From positions 6,521,001 to 6,585,000 of the forward strand of contig NZ_CP114905.1 of NCBI RefSeq assembly GCF_027497195.1: a stretch of 64,000 nucleotides of DNA, in the 5' to 3' direction. A model generated the notes under the pieces. It did no database searches. It saw nothing but the letters and a program-made list of their open reading frames with translations, and had not been told where the DNA came from. The stretch comes from Streptomyces sp. WMMC500 (lineage in GTDB: Bacteria > Actinomycetota > Actinomycetes > Streptomycetales > Streptomycetaceae). Position numbers and translations under genes: made by a program. How positions within the stretch are numbered: position 1 is the first letter of the stretch; the number at the start of each line of letters is the position of its first letter. Below, in pieces: positions 19,665 through 31,514 of this stretch.

Positions 19665-20681
19665 ATGGCTGCGACGACCCGGAACCCCAGGACCGGCAAC
19701 GGCAAAAGCGCCGGCGGCGGCGACCCGCTCACCCCCGTCACGCTCGCCGTGGGCCAGGAGGACCTGCTGGTCGACCGCGCGGTGCGGGAGGTCGTGGCCG
19801 CCGCCCGCGCCGCCGACCCCGACACCGACGTGCGCGAGCTGACCCACGACGCCCTCCAGCCCGGCACGCTCGCCGAGCTGACCAGCCCGTCGCTCTTCGC
19901 CGAGCGCAAGGTCGTCGTCGTGCGCGGCGCGCAGGACCTCGGCGCCGACGCGGTGAAGGACGTCAAGGCGTACGTGGCCGCCCCCGCCGACGAGATCACG
20001 CTGGTGCTGGCGCACGCCGGCGGCGCCAAGGGCAAGGGCCTGCTGGACGCGGCGCGCAAGGCAGGCGCCCGGGAGGTCGACTGCGCGAAGGTGACGCGCC
20101 CCGCGGACCGGCTGGCGTTCGTGAAGGCCGAGTTCCGGGCCGCGGGCCGCACCGCGACGCCGTCCGCGTGCCAGGCGCTGGTCGACGCCATCGGATCCGA
20201 CCTGCGGGAGATGGCCGCCGCCTGCGCGCAGCTCGCGGCCGACGTGGACGGCACGATCGACGACGCCGTCGTCGCGCGCTACTACACGGGCCGGGCCGAG
20301 ACCTCCGGCTTCGAGGTGGCCGACCGGGCCGTCGAGGGCCGTACGGCCGAGGCCCTGGAGGCCCTCCGCTGGGCCCTGCACACGGGCGTCGCGCCCGTCC
20401 TGCTCACCAGCGCCCTCGCCCAGGGCGTCCGCTCCATCGGCCGCCTCGCCTCCGCCCCGCGCGGCATGCGCCCCGCGGACCTGGCCCGCGAGCTGGGGAT
20501 GCCGCCGTGGAAGGTGGACCGGGTCCGCAAGCAGATGCGCGGCTGGACCGCGGACGGCGTGGCCACGGCCCTGCGCGCGGTGGCCCAGGCGGACGCGGAC
20601 GTCAAGGGCGGCTCGGACGACCCGGCCTACGCCCTGGAAAAGGCGGTGGTCACCATCGCCACCGCGGCCCGCACCCCCTGA
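19665..20681 (+). CDS. holA: DNA polymerase III subunit delta
   Basis: A 338-residue protein of the HolA family, the clamp-loader subunit that opens the beta sliding clamp. It contains the N-terminal GQEDLLVDRAVREV, the SLFAERKVVVVRGAQDL segment and the C-terminal LGMPPWKVDRVRKQ helix. It is preceded by a 25-residue Thr/Gly-rich N-terminus. ATG 19665 was chosen. A strong hairpin follows, and rpsT is convergent, the usual order in actinobacteria and many other bacteria. Confidence 0.93.
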   Translation: MAATTRNPRTGNGKSAGGGDPLTPVTLAVGQEDLLVDRAVREVVAAARAADPDTDVRELTHDALQPGTLAELTSPSLFAERKVVVVRGAQDLGADAVKDVKAYVAAPADEITLVLAHAGGAKGKGLLDAARKAGAREVDCAKVTRPADRLAFVKAEFRAAGRTATPSACQALVDAIGSDLREMAAACAQLAADVDGTIDDAVVARYYTGRAETSGFEVADRAVEGRTAEALEALRWALHTGVAPVLLTSALAQGVRSIGRLASAPRGMRPADLARELGMPPWKVDRVRKQMRGWTADGVATALRAVAQADADVKGGSDDPAYALEKAVVTIATAARTP

Positions 20682-20726
20682 CCGGAGGCCGGCACCCCCT
20701 GACCGGGGGTCGCCGCGGCCACGCGA

Positions 20727-20768
20727 AAGGCCCCGCCGGCCCCGGGGAAGGGCCGAAGGCGGGGCCTT
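20727..20768. terminator. Strong bidirectional terminator between holA and rpsT
   Basis: A perfect 11-bp stem, AAGGCCCCGCC (20727-20737) with GGCGGGGCCTT (20758-20768), is flanked by A on the left and T on the right. It can serve holA from the left and rpsT from the right. Confidence 0.8.
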
Positions 20769-20896
20769 GCGGTCTGGCTGTGCGCCGCACCCGCGTGGCG
20801 AACGCAGGCCGCGTGCGGCGTGGAGTCTTCTCGTGCCCGACCGGAGCGGAGTGAGAGGGCTCGCGGCGGTCCGGCAGAGGGCCCTGGGGCCCGGGA

Positions 20897-21163
20897 TCAG
20901 GCCTGGAGGGCCTGGACGCGCTTGGCCAGGGCGGCCTTCTTGTTCGCCGCCTGGTTCTTGTGGATGACGCCCTTGCTCACTGCCTTGTCCAGCTTGCGGG
21001 CGGCGGCGCGCTGCGCCTCCACGGCCTTCTCGGCGTCCCCGGCCTCGACGGCCTCGCGGGTACGGCGGATCGCGGTGCGCAGTTCCGACTTCACGGCCTT
21101 GTTGCGCAGCCGGGCCTTCTCGTTGGTCTTGATCCGCTTGATCTGGGACTTGATGTTCGCCAC
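20897..21163 (-). CDS. rpsT: Small ribosomal subunit protein bS20
   Basis: An 88-residue, very basic helical protein starting [23 protein letters not shown] and containing [21 protein letters not shown], which are unmistakable bS20 features. It binds 16S rRNA during early 30S assembly. ATG 21163 follows a CAAGAGG-type site. It is divergent from lepA, as is common. Confidence 0.98.
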   Translation of the reverse strand: MANIKSQIKRIKTNEKARLRNKAVKSELRTAIRRTREAVEAGDAEKAVEAQRAAARKLDKAVSKGVIHKNQAANKKAALAKRVQALQA

Positions 21164-21354
21164 GTAGCTGCCTCTTGGAGATCTTCGGAAAATGTCCTGT
21201 GGGACCTGGACTGCCGGACCTCACCGGGTCCAGACACAGTGGCTCAGGCTACCAGCAGCCGGGACGGCCGCCCAAACCGTCCCCGGCCCCGCGCGCATGG
21301 GACGATGGGGGCGACGAGTGCAGACACGCCCCTCCCTCCCGACAGGACCCCTAG

Positions 21355-23223
21355 GTGCCCGCGACCGAAACCACCGTGCCGCAGCCCAGCCGTACCGAGC
21401 CCGCGCTGATCCGTAACTTCTGCATCATCGCGCACATCGACCACGGCAAGTCGACGCTGGCCGACCGGATGCTCCAGATCACCGGAGTCGTCGAGCAGCG
21501 CCAGATGCGCGAGCAGTACCTCGACCGTATGGACATCGAGCGCGAGCGCGGCATCACGATCAAGTCCCAGGCCGTACGCATGCCGTGGTCCCCCTCGGAG
21601 GGTGAGAGCCGCGGCACGGCGCACATCCTCAACATGATCGACACCCCCGGGCACGTCGACTTCACGTACGAGGTCTCCCGCTCCCTCGCCGCCTGCGAGG
21701 GCTGCGTCCTGCTGGTGGACGCCGCCCAGGGCATCGAGGCGCAGACCCTCGCGAACCTCTACCTCGCGATGGAGAACGACCTCACGATCATCCCGGTGCT
21801 GAACAAGATCGACCTGCCCGCCGCCCAGCCGGAGAAGTTCGCCGCCGAGTTGGCCGGCCTGATCGGCTGCGACCCGGCGGACGTGCTGCGCGTCTCGGCG
21901 AAGACCGGCCAGGGCGTCGAGGCGCTCCTCGACGAGGTGGTCCGGCAGGTGCCGGCGCCGGTGGGGGTCAAGGACGCGCCCGCCCGCGCGATGATCTTCG
22001 ACTCGGTCTACGACTCGTACCGCGGCGTCGTGACGTACGTGAAGGTCGTCGACGGCACGCTCGGCAAGCGCGAGCGGATCAAGATGATGTCGACCGGCGC
22101 CCAGCACGAGCTGCTGGAGATCGGGACGAACTCGCCCGAGATGACCCCGGCCGACGGCCTGTCCGTCGGCGAGGTCGGCTATCTGATCACGGGCGTCAAG
22201 GACGTCCGCCAGTCGAAGGTCGGCGACACCGTCACCCGGCTCAGCAAGGGCGCCACCGAGCCGCTCGGCGGCTACAAGGACCCGAAGCCCATGGTGTTCT
22301 CCGGGCTCTACCCCGTCGACGGCTCCGACTACCCGGAGCTGCGCGACGCGCTCGACAAGCTCCAGCTCAACGACGCGGCGCTGGTCTACGAGCCGGAGAC
22401 CTCCGCGGCGCTCGGCTTCGGCTTCCGCGTCGGCTTCCTCGGCCTGCTGCACCTGGAGGTGATCCGGGAGCGGCTGGAGCGCGAGTTCGGCCTGGACCTG
22501 ATCGCCACCGCGCCCAACGTGATCTACCGCGTCGTGCTGGAGGACCGCACCGAGCACGTCGTGACCAACCCCAGCGAGTTCCCGGTCGGCAAGATCGAGG
22601 AGGTCTACGAGCCGGTCGTACGGGCGACGATCCTCACCCCCAGCGAGTACATCGGCTCGGTCATGGAGCTGTGCCAGAACCGCCGCGGCACGCTGCTCGG
22701 CATGGACTACCTCTCCGAGGAGCGGGTCGAGATCCGCTACACGCTGCCGCTCGCCGAGGTCGTCTTCGACTTCTTCGACCAGCTCAAGTCCAAGACCCGC
22801 GGCTACGCCTCCCTCGACTACGAGCCCACCGGCGAGCAGAGCAGCCAGCTCGTCAAGGTCGACATCCTGCTGCACGGCGACAAGGTCGACGCCTTCTCCG
22901 CGATCACGCACAAGGACAAGGCGTACGCCTACGGCGTGCGGCTCGTCGCCAAGCTGAAGGAGCTGATCCCGCGGCAGGCCTTCGAGGTGCCCGTACAGGC
23001 GGCGATCGGCTCCCGCGTCATCGCCCGCGAGACCATCCGCGCCATCCGCAAGGACGTCCTCGCCAAGTGCTACGGCGGCGACATCTCCCGGAAGCGGAAG
23101 CTGCTGGAGAAGCAGAAGGAAGGCAAGAAGCGGATGAAGATGGTCGGCAGCGTGGAGGTGCCGCAGGAGGCGTTCATCGCCGTGCTGTCCTCCGACGAGG
23201 GCGACGCCAAGCCGAAGAAGTAG
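21355..23223 (+). CDS. lepA: Elongation factor 4 (back-translocating GTPase LepA)
   Basis: A 622-residue translational GTPase. The P-loop AHIDHGKST lies at about 22-30, the DTPGHVDF G3 motif at about 97-104 and NKID G4 at about 150-153. The LepA-specific C-terminal domain includes [19 protein letters not shown] near the end. GTG 21355 was chosen. EF4 remobilises stalled ribosomes under ionic stress. A G+C hairpin follows before the acyl-CoA ligase, so it is probably monocistronic. Confidence 0.97.
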   Translation: MPATETTVPQPSRTEPALIRNFCIIAHIDHGKSTLADRMLQITGVVEQRQMREQYLDRMDIERERGITIKSQAVRMPWSPSEGESRGTAHILNMIDTPGHVDFTYEVSRSLAACEGCVLLVDAAQGIEAQTLANLYLAMENDLTIIPVLNKIDLPAAQPEKFAAELAGLIGCDPADVLRVSAKTGQGVEALLDEVVRQVPAPVGVKDAPARAMIFDSVYDSYRGVVTYVKVVDGTLGKRERIKMMSTGAQHELLEIGTNSPEMTPADGLSVGEVGYLITGVKDVRQSKVGDTVTRLSKGATEPLGGYKDPKPMVFSGLYPVDGSDYPELRDALDKLQLNDAALVYEPETSAALGFGFRVGFLGLLHLEVIRERLEREFGLDLIATAPNVIYRVVLEDRTEHVVTNPSEFPVGKIEEVYEPVVRATILTPSEYIGSVMELCQNRRGTLLGMDYLSEERVEIRYTLPLAEVVFDFFDQLKSKTRGYASLDYEPTGEQSSQLVKVDILLHGDKVDAFSAITHKDKAYAYGVRLVAKLKELIPRQAFEVPVQAAIGSRVIARETIRAIRKDVLAKCYGGDISRKRKLLEKQKEGKKRMKMVGSVEVPQEAFIAVLSSDEGDAKPKK

Positions 23224-23291
23224 CACCGGGGCGGCATCCGGGCGGCGTCGGGGGCGCCGGCGGCGGGACGGAAGCGGAACCGTACGGACCG

Positions 23292-23319
23292 GGCCGGCGC
23301 GGGGCGTACCCCGCCGGCC
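23292..23319 (+). terminator. Hairpin terminator after lepA
   Basis: GGCCGGCG at 23292-23299 pairs with CGCCGGCC at 23312-23319, with an inner GGGG/CCCC helix, about 70 bases after the lepA stop. Confidence 0.5.
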
Positions 23320-23429
23320 GGGCTTCGAGACCTATCCGACGCCTCGCAGACCCTTACGTCGCTCGCAGTCACCCTCTAATCTGCTGGTTACTCGCCAGTT
23401 ACCAGCGAAGAGCAGGGCCGGAGGATGCA

Positions 23430-25331
<1,902 letters not shown>

Positions 25332-25376
25332 GGCGCTCCTGCCCCGGACGGCGCCCGCGGGGCCGACATCCGCCCC

Positions 25377-25414
25377 GCCCGCGGACCGCTCGCACGTGCG
25401 ACCGGTCCGCGGGC
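25377..25414 (+). terminator. Hairpin terminator after acyl-CoA ligase
   Basis: GCCCGCGGACCG (25377-25388) is perfectly complementary to CGGTCCGCGGGC (25403-25414), a 12-bp stem with a 14-base loop that itself contains CGCACGTGCG. Confidence 0.7.
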
Positions 25415-25809
25415 GTGCGTCTGCCGTCGTCCACGGCGCGCGAGAAGGGCGTTCAGGGGTGTGCGGGCGGCGTGAGTGTCGCCGGTCGCGCCCCTCGTGC
25501 GGGCGAAGCGCTCTCTCTCATTGACGGCGGCCGTGGCCCCCTTCCGCGGGGTGGGGAGAGGGCCGTGCCGGCGCGGGCGGGGTCTCGTACGCACGCGTGT
25601 CCACCGCGGTGAGCTGTGCGTTCGCCGCCGCGGCGGTCCCGGGCCCGGCGCGCGCGCCGCCGGGCCGACGTGCTGGGCGGGGGTGGCCGGAGGGGGTAGT
25701 CCGGGGGGTGCGGCGGGGGTCGGATGGGCCATATCCGGTCACCAGTTGTGTCACTTGGTGCATCTGGGCGAGCTCAGTCTGTCACTCTGGCTACGTGGGG
25801 AACGCCCGT
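25415..25809. other. 395-base intergenic region before the SpoIIE-type phosphatase
   Basis: No convincing gene is seen; the frames open here lack ribosome sites and have arginine-heavy shadow composition. The last 80 bases are AT-richer (ATATCCGGTCACC, TTGTGTCACTTGG, TCTGTCACTCTGG) and contain three spaced GTCAC motifs, presumably the promoter region of the downstream gene. Confidence 0.4.
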
Positions 25810-28299
25810 ATGCCGGGATTGGGCCGGGAGAGGACAGTGGGGACGACCTTCGCAGTGCAGGCCGCGCGTCGATCCACCGTGGTGTCGGTCGTGCGAAGAG
25901 AGCCCGCGGAGCCGGACGGCGAGGCCGGCGGGACCGGTCGGACCGACCGGACCGGCGGAGGCGGCGCGGAAGGTGCCGGCGGCACGGACGGGGCCGACGG
26001 CACGGACGGTGCGGACGACGTGCCGGCGCACGGTGGAGAGGCCCGCGAGGACGGCGCCCCCGCGACGTACCGTACGGCCCGGGACGGCGGTGGCACCGGG
26101 GGCGGGGACGGCGGTGGCGGCGGCTCGGCCGACGGCGGTGCCGACGACGACGGCGGTGCGGGCAGCGGCGCGGACGGCCCGGCGGCGGGCGCGGCTGCGG
26201 ACGGTGCCGCCCCGGACGGCGCGTCCGCGGACGGTGCGGCCCGCGGCGCGCGGGACGTGACCGACATCGCCCTGACGCTCGCCGCCGGGATGCCCGCCGC
26301 CGCGGCGGCCCGCCGGTTCGTCCGCGGGCTGCTGGCCGGCCGCGCCGGGCCCGAGGTCGAGGACGCCGAGCTGCTGACCAGCGAGCTGGTCACGAACGCC
26401 GTGGTGCACGCCGGCACCGACGTACGGGTGCGCTGCCGGCTGGTCACCGAGGACGCGACCGCCGCCGGGCTGGCGTGCGACGGCGCGGACGGCGGCGGGC
26501 CGGCCGCGGAGCCGACGCTGCTGGTGGAGGTCACGGACGGGCACGCGGCCCGGGTGATGCCGCTGCCGGCGCCGGAGGAGTCGTACGGCTACGGCCTGCA
26601 GCTCGTCGCCGCGCTCGCCGACGCCTGGGGCGTCGAGCACCGGCGCAGCGAGAAGACCGTCTGGTTCCGGATGGGCCCGCTCCGCGAGGTCGCGGACGAG
26701 TCCGTCACCGACTCCGTCACCGACTCCGCCGCCGACTCCGCCGCCGACGACGCAGCCGCCGCGGTACCCGGCCGGGAGACCGGCGAGGCCGGCGCGTACG
26801 GCGTACCCGACGAGGAGGCCCACGGCCGGGGCGTACCGCACCATGCGGACGGCTCCGGCGGCGAGGTCGTGCGCGGCGCGCACGACCTCGCCGACGACGA
26901 CCTCGCCGACCTGCACGTCGCCCACACCGCCGCGCTCCGCCTGCCCAGCCAGGCCACCGCGCACACCCCGCGCAGCGCCACCGACCCGGAGCTGCGCGGC
27001 GGCGGCCCCTGGGCCGGCGTCGGCGCCTTCTCGTTCCTCGCCGAGACCTCCGACATGCTCGCCGGGCAGTTCGACGAGGACATGGTCGCCTCCCTGGCCA
27101 CCCAGCTCCTCGTGCCCCGGCTCGCCGACTGGAGCGCCGTCTGGCTCGAACGGACCGACGGCGCGGAGCCCCGCCTCGCGCAGGTCTGGCACGCCGCCGA
27201 GGAGCGGATCTCACCCCTGCGCAGCGCCCTGGAGCAGTGCCCGCTGCCGCCGCCCGACGCGCGCCCCGTGCCGGTGGCCTGGCCCGGCGGGACCGGCGGC
27301 GTCGCCCGCGGCCCGGGGGACGCCGGCTACGGGCTCGGCGGCCCCGCGCTGGCCTGCCCGCTGGTCGCCGGCGGCCGGCGCGTCGGCACGCTGCTCTTCG
27401 GCCGCACCGGCATCGCGCGGATCGGCGGCGACGTCGTGGCCGTCGTCACGGACTTCGCCCGCCGCGTGGCGCACGCCGTCTCCGCGGCCCGCCAGTACAC
27501 CCGGCAGGTGACCATCAGCGAGGTCCTGCAGCGCGGCCTGCTGCCCAGCGGCATCGCGGAGATGCCGGCCATGGACACGGCCGTCGTCTACGAGCCGGCC
27601 GAGGGCGCCGCCGCGGGCGGCGACTTCTACGACCTCTTCCCCAGCGGCAGCGACCGCTGGTGCTTCGCGCTCGGCGACGTCTGCGGCCAGGGCCCCGAGG
27701 CAGCGGTCGTCACGGGCCTCGCCCGCCCCGTGCTGCGCCTGCTGGCGCGCGAGGGCTACGGCGTCGCCGACGTGCTCGCGGGCCTGAACCGCACGCTCGT
27801 GGAGCACGCCTTCGAGGCGGTGGAGGCGGCGACGGCGTTCGGGCTGCCGCCGGAGCAGGCACGCTTCCTGTCGCTGCTGTACGGGGAGCTGGTGCCGTAC
27901 GCGCGGGACCGCGGCGGCGTCCGGTGCACCGTGGCCAGCGCCGGGCACCCGCTGCCGCTGCTGCTGCGCAGCGACGGCGGGGTGCGGGCGGCGGCGGACG
28001 CGCAGTTGCTGCTGGGCGTGCTGGACGACGCGGAGTACTACAGCCAGTCGTTCGACCTGGAGCCGGGCGACACGCTGCTGTGCGTCACGGACGGGGTGAC
28101 GGAGCGGCGGTTCGGGGACCGGCTCTTCGACGACGGCGACGGGCTGGCGGAGGCCCTGTCGTGCTGTACGGGGCTGGGCGCGGCGGCGGTGGCGGAGCGG
28201 ATCAGGACGGCGGTGCACGACTTCGCGCCGGTGCCGCCGCGGGACGACCTGGCGATGATGGTGCTGCAGGCGCGCGGGACGGAGCGGGGCGGGTACTGA
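25810..28299 (+). CDS. Multidomain SpoIIE-type serine phosphatase with HATPase and GAF-like domains
   Basis: An 829-residue signalling protein. A Gly/Asp/Thr-rich disordered N-terminus (about 30-148) precedes an RsbW-like HATPase_c domain (about 149-290; ELLTSELVTNAVVHAG is the N-box). A second acidic linker, a GAF-like sensor (about 415-560) and a PP2C/SpoIIE phosphatase domain (about 565-825) follow, with metal-site motifs GGDFYDLF, ALGDVCGQGPEAA and PRDDLAMMVL. Such proteins control sigma factors by dephosphorylating anti-anti-sigma partners; kinase and phosphatase modules are fused here. The start is uncertain: ATG 25810 is used, but GTG 25837 has a better GAGAGG site. No adjacent sigma or STAS gene is visible. 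Confidence 0.87.
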   Translation: MPGLGRERTVGTTFAVQAARRSTVVSVVRREPAEPDGEAGGTGRTDRTGGGGAEGAGGTDGADGTDGADDVPAHGGEAREDGAPATYRTARDGGGTGGGDGGGGGSADGGADDDGGAGSGADGPAAGAAADGAAPDGASADGAARGARDVTDIALTLAAGMPAAAAARRFVRGLLAGRAGPEVEDAELLTSELVTNAVVHAGTDVRVRCRLVTEDATAAGLACDGADGGGPAAEPTLLVEVTDGHAARVMPLPAPEESYGYGLQLVAALADAWGVEHRRSEKTVWFRMGPLREVADESVTDSVTDSAADSAADDAAAAVPGRETGEAGAYGVPDEEAHGRGVPHHADGSGGEVVRGAHDLADDDLADLHVAHTAALRLPSQATAHTPRSATDPELRGGGPWAGVGAFSFLAETSDMLAGQFDEDMVASLATQLLVPRLADWSAVWLERTDGAEPRLAQVWHAAEERISPLRSALEQCPLPPPDARPVPVAWPGGTGGVARGPGDAGYGLGGPALACPLVAGGRRVGTLLFGRTGIARIGGDVVAVVTDFARRVAHAVSAARQYTRQVTISEVLQRGLLPSGIAEMPAMDTAVVYEPAEGAAAGGDFYDLFPSGSDRWCFALGDVCGQGPEAAVVTGLARPVLRLLAREGYGVADVLAGLNRTLVEHAFEAVEAATAFGLPPEQARFLSLLYGELVPYARDRGGVRCTVASAGHPLPLLLRSDGGVRAAADAQLLLGVLDDAEYYSQSFDLEPGDTLLCVTDGVTERRFGDRLFDDGDGLAEALSCCTGLGAAAVAERIRTAVHDFAPVPPRDDLAMMVLQARGTERGGY

Positions 28300-28352
28300 G
28301 GGGGCGGGGACCGGGGCCGGAGGTTGCCCGGCGGCCGGGGGACAATGGGCGC

Positions 28353-29573
28353 ATGCCCTCCGTACTGCCCGATGGCGAGCCCGCGCCCGTGGACGGGACC
28401 CTGCCCGCCGAGGCGCTGGCCGGGGCCGCCGACCGCCCCCTCGGCTTCTACGCCCACGTCCCCTACTGCGCCACCCGCTGCGGCTACTGCGACTTCAACA
28501 CCTACACCGCCGCCGAACTGCGCGGCACCTCCCGTGACGACTACGCCGCCACCTTCGCCGAGGAGGTCCGCCTCGCCCGCAAGGTGCTCGGCGACGACCC
28601 GCGCGAGGTCGAGACGGTGTTCTTCGGCGGCGGCACGCCCACGTTGCTGCCGGCGGCGGACCTGGGGCGGATGCTGGCGGCGATCCGCTCGGAGTTCGGC
28701 CTCGCGGCGGACGCGGAGGTGACCACGGAGGCCAATCCGGAGTCGGTGGATCCGGCGTCCCTGGCGGCGCTGCGGGAGGCCGGCTTCAACCGGATCTCGT
28801 TCGGCATGCAGAGCGCGCGGGAGCACGTGCTGCGGGTGCTGGACCGTACGCACACCCCGGGGCGGCCGGAGGCGTGCGTGGCGGAGGCGCGGGCGGCGGG
28901 GTTCGCGCACGTGAACCTGGACCTGATCTACGGCACGCCGGGCGAGACGGACGACGACTGGCGGGCCTCGCTGGCGGCGGCGCTGGAGGCGGGCCCGGAC
29001 CACGTGTCGGCGTACGCGCTGATCGTGGAGGAGGGCACGCAACTGGCGCGGCGGATCCGCCGGGGCGAGGTGCCGCCGACGGACGACGACGTGCACGCGG
29101 ACCGGTATCTGATGGCGGAGGAGGCGCTGTCGGCGGCGGGGATGCAGTGGTACGAGGTGTCGAACTGGGCGGTGCCCGGGGACGCCGCGCGCTGCCGCCA
29201 CAACGAGCTGTACTGGACGGGCGCGGACTGGTGGGGCGCGGGTCCGGGTGCGCACAGCCACGTGGGCGGGGTGCGCTGGTGGAACGTCAAGCACCCGGCG
29301 CCGTACGCGTCCGCGCTGGCGGCGGGGCGGTCGCCGGCGGCGGGCCGGGAGGTGCTGACGGAGGAGGACCGCAGGGTGGAGCGGATCCTGCTGGAGCTGC
29401 GGCTGTCGGCGGGCTGCCCGCTGTCGCTGCTGCGCCCGGCGGGGGCGTCGGCGGCGGAACGAGCGGTAAGGGACGGCCTCTTGGAGCACGGCCCTTACGA
29501 GGCGGGCAGGGCGGTGCTGACGCTACGGGGCCGGCTACTGGCAGACGCGGTGGTCCGAGACCTGGTCGACTGA
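28353..29573 (+). CDS. hemW: Radical SAM protein HemW (coproporphyrinogen III oxidase-like)
   Basis: A 406-residue radical SAM enzyme with the cluster motif Cys39-x3-Cys43-x2-Cys46 (YCATRCGYCDF). GGGTPTLLP, the SFGMQSA segment, NLDLIYGTPGET and the C-terminal HemW/HemN domain are also present. HemW is a heme chaperone, and its members are often misnamed oxygen-independent oxidases. ATG 28353 was chosen. It lies downstream of the phosphatase with 53 bases between, and upstream of hrcA in the wider order, as in other streptomycetes. Confidence 0.92.
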   Translation: MPSVLPDGEPAPVDGTLPAEALAGAADRPLGFYAHVPYCATRCGYCDFNTYTAAELRGTSRDDYAATFAEEVRLARKVLGDDPREVETVFFGGGTPTLLPAADLGRMLAAIRSEFGLAADAEVTTEANPESVDPASLAALREAGFNRISFGMQSAREHVLRVLDRTHTPGRPEACVAEARAAGFAHVNLDLIYGTPGETDDDWRASLAAALEAGPDHVSAYALIVEEGTQLARRIRRGEVPPTDDDVHADRYLMAEEALSAAGMQWYEVSNWAVPGDAARCRHNELYWTGADWWGAGPGAHSHVGGVRWWNVKHPAPYASALAAGRSPAAGREVLTEEDRRVERILLELRLSAGCPLSLLRPAGASAAERAVRDGLLEHGPYEAGRAVLTLRGRLLADAVVRDLVD

Positions 29574-29830
29574 CGGGGCTTCCCGACCCCGGTCCCGAAC
29601 TCCCCCGATGACCCCCGCACACCCGCCCAAGGGTATGCGCCTGCTGTGACATTTCCGGCTCACCGCCCCGGTTGCTCACGCCGCTCGATCCAACGTGCGT
29701 GCGAGGTGCGCGTCCCGAGGCAAAACTCGACGCCTGCGGGTGATTTCGCCCGTTTTGAACGGGGGCGATGCCGGAAGTTCGCCTCGGTAGCGCACACGCG
29801 GTACGGCCGGACCGTGCCGGTGCGCCCCGG

Positions 29831-30658
29831 TCAGCCCTCCGGGGCCGTGACGAAGTCGATCAGTTCCTCCACCCGCCCCAGCAGCGACGGCTCCAGGTCC
29901 CGGTACGTCCGTACCGAGTCCAGGATCCGGCGCCAGGCCGCGCCCGTGTCCGGGGGCCAGCCCAGTTCGCGGCAGACGCCCGTCTTCCAGTCCTCGCCCC
30001 GCGGGATCCGCGGCCATGCGGCGATGCCCACCGAAGAGGGCTTGACGGCCTCCCAGACGTCCACGTACGGGTGACCCACCACCAGCGCGTGGGCGCTCGT
30101 CACCGACTCCGCGATGCGCCACTCCTTCGTGCCCGGCACCAGGTGGTCCACCAGCACTCCCAGGCGCGCGTCCGGGCCCGGGGCGAAGGACTCGACCACC
30201 GACGGGAGGTCGTCCACGCCCTCCAGGTACTCCACGACCACGCCCTCGACCCGCAGGTCGTGGCCCCAGACGCGCTCCACCAGCTCCGCGTCGTGGCGGC
30301 CCTCGACGTAGATGCGGCCGTCGCGTGCCACGCGCGCGGTGTGGTCGCGGACCGCTATCGAGCCGGAGGCGGACAGCAGGGGGCCCGTGGCGGCCACCCG
30401 GCCGGGGAGCGTCAGCGTGACCACCCTGCCGTCGATCATGAAGCCGCGCGGCGTCAGCGGGAACACCCGGTGCTTGCCGAAGCGGTCCTCCAGGGTCACC
30501 GTCGGGCCCTCCGCCGTCTTCTCCGTGCGGATGACCGCGCCGCAGAAGCCCGTGCCCACCTCCTCCACCACGAGGTCCGGCTCGGCCGGCACCTCCGGGG
30601 CGGGCTTCCGCGGCTGCTTCCAGGGCGGCGTGAGATCGAGGTCGTCGTAGCGGCGCAC
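29831..30658 (-). CDS. DUF3097 family protein
   Basis: A 275-residue actinobacterial DUF3097 protein: RRYDDLDLTPPWKQP at the start, then VPAEPDLVVEE and HLVPGTKEWRIAESV are family-typical. The central VYVEGRHDAELVERVWG-like segment resembles a TOPRIM-type fold, hinting at nucleic-acid work, but no function is established. GTG 30658 was chosen. It follows the MBL-fold gene by 10 bases on the same strand, so the two are co-transcribed. Confidence 0.85.
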   Translation of the reverse strand: MRRYDDLDLTPPWKQPRKPAPEVPAEPDLVVEEVGTGFCGAVIRTEKTAEGPTVTLEDRFGKHRVFPLTPRGFMIDGRVVTLTLPGRVAATGPLLSASGSIAVRDHTARVARDGRIYVEGRHDAELVERVWGHDLRVEGVVVEYLEGVDDLPSVVESFAPGPDARLGVLVDHLVPGTKEWRIAESVTSAHALVVGHPYVDVWEAVKPSSVGIAAWPRIPRGEDWKTGVCRELGWPPDTGAAWRRILDSVRTYRDLEPSLLGRVEELIDFVTAPEG

Positions 30659-30668
30659 GAAGGTGAGA

Positions 30669-31373
30669 TTACGACAAGCGCCCCGCCAGCTCGTCCCGTT
30701 GGGCCCGTACGAAGTCCGCGTCCACCGCCGCCCCGTGCCCCGGCACGTACACCGCCGCAGGACCGCCCAGCTCCAGCAGCCGGTCCAGGGCCGCCGGCCA
30801 CCGCACGGGGTCGGAGTCCGGGCCCGACGAGGGCGGGCCCGACTCCTCCACCAGGTCGCCGCAGAACACGACGGCGGGCCGCCCCGGGACGTACACCGCC
30901 ATGTCGTGCGACGAGTGCGCCGCGCCCAGCTCGACGAGCAGCACCTCCCGGCCGCCCCCGAGGTCCAGCGGGTACGTGCCGGAGACCGCGTGCCGCGGGG
31001 CGACCAGGACGTCGACGGCCTCCGCCGCCGCGTCGCGGGACAGCCCGTGGCGTACGGCGTCCGCGCGCAGCTCGTCCGCGCCCGCCCCGCGCAGCCGGCC
31101 GGCGATGCCCGCCGGGCCGTGGACCTCCGCCCCGGCGAAGGCCGCGGTGCCGAGTACGTGGTCGAAGTGCGGATGGGTGAGCGCGATGCGGGTCACCGGG
31201 CGCCCGAAGCGCTCGCGTACCGCCCGGCGCAGCTCCGCGCCCTCGCGCAGCGAGGCGCCGGTGTCCACGAGCAGCACGCCTTCCGCGCCGCCCACGGCGC
31301 CCGCCGTCGCGTCCCAGCGGGGCAGCCGGCGCCGTACGACGTCCGGGGCGAGCTCTTCCCAACCGCCACCCAT
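30669..31373 (-). CDS. MBL-fold metallo-hydrolase
   Basis: A 234-residue metallo-beta-lactamase-fold hydrolase with the zinc motif THPHFDHVLG at about 65-74, the second ligand region LGAAHSSHDMAVY and a later His in YVPGHGAAVD. An ATG at 31373 starts the gene; it is first in a two-gene unit with the DUF3097 gene and divergent from hrcA. The substrate is not deducible; small thioester or lactone hydrolysis is typical. Confidence 0.85.
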   Translation of the reverse strand: MGGGWEELAPDVVRRRLPRWDATAGAVGGAEGVLLVDTGASLREGAELRRAVRERFGRPVTRIALTHPHFDHVLGTAAFAGAEVHGPAGIAGRLRGAGADELRADAVRHGLSRDAAAEAVDVLVAPRHAVSGTYPLDLGGGREVLLVELGAAHSSHDMAVYVPGRPAVVFCGDLVEESGPPSSGPDSDPVRWPAALDRLLELGGPAAVYVPGHGAAVDADFVRAQRDELAGRLS

Positions 31374-31444
31374 GGCACGACGCTATAACGTGACCGGCCG
31401 CCTTGCCCGGGCCGCCCTACCCGGCCGTACACTGGCCCCGAACC

Positions 31445-31471
31445 CTGGCACTCTGCGCCGTCGAGTGCCAG
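31445..31471. promoter_or_regulatory. CIRCE operator of hrcA-dnaJ
   Basis: CTGGCACTC at 31445-31453 and GAGTGCCAG at 31463-31471 are perfect inverted arms separated by exactly 9 bases. This is the CIRCE layout bound by HrcA. The arms match the canonical TTAGCACTC/GAGTGCTAA with two substitutions each. It lies 43 bases before hrcA, so HrcA is autoregulated here. Confidence 0.92.
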
Positions 31472-31514
31472 CGGCGGAACGGCGGGACGGGAACCGAGTG
31501 TGGAGGTGGGCAGC

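Noticed and set aside
25476..28352. Apparent 960-residue N-terminal extension of hemW through the phosphatase gene
   Set aside because: Arginine-rich shadow in the wrong frame; the phosphatase frame is coding, and hemW has a sound start at 28353.
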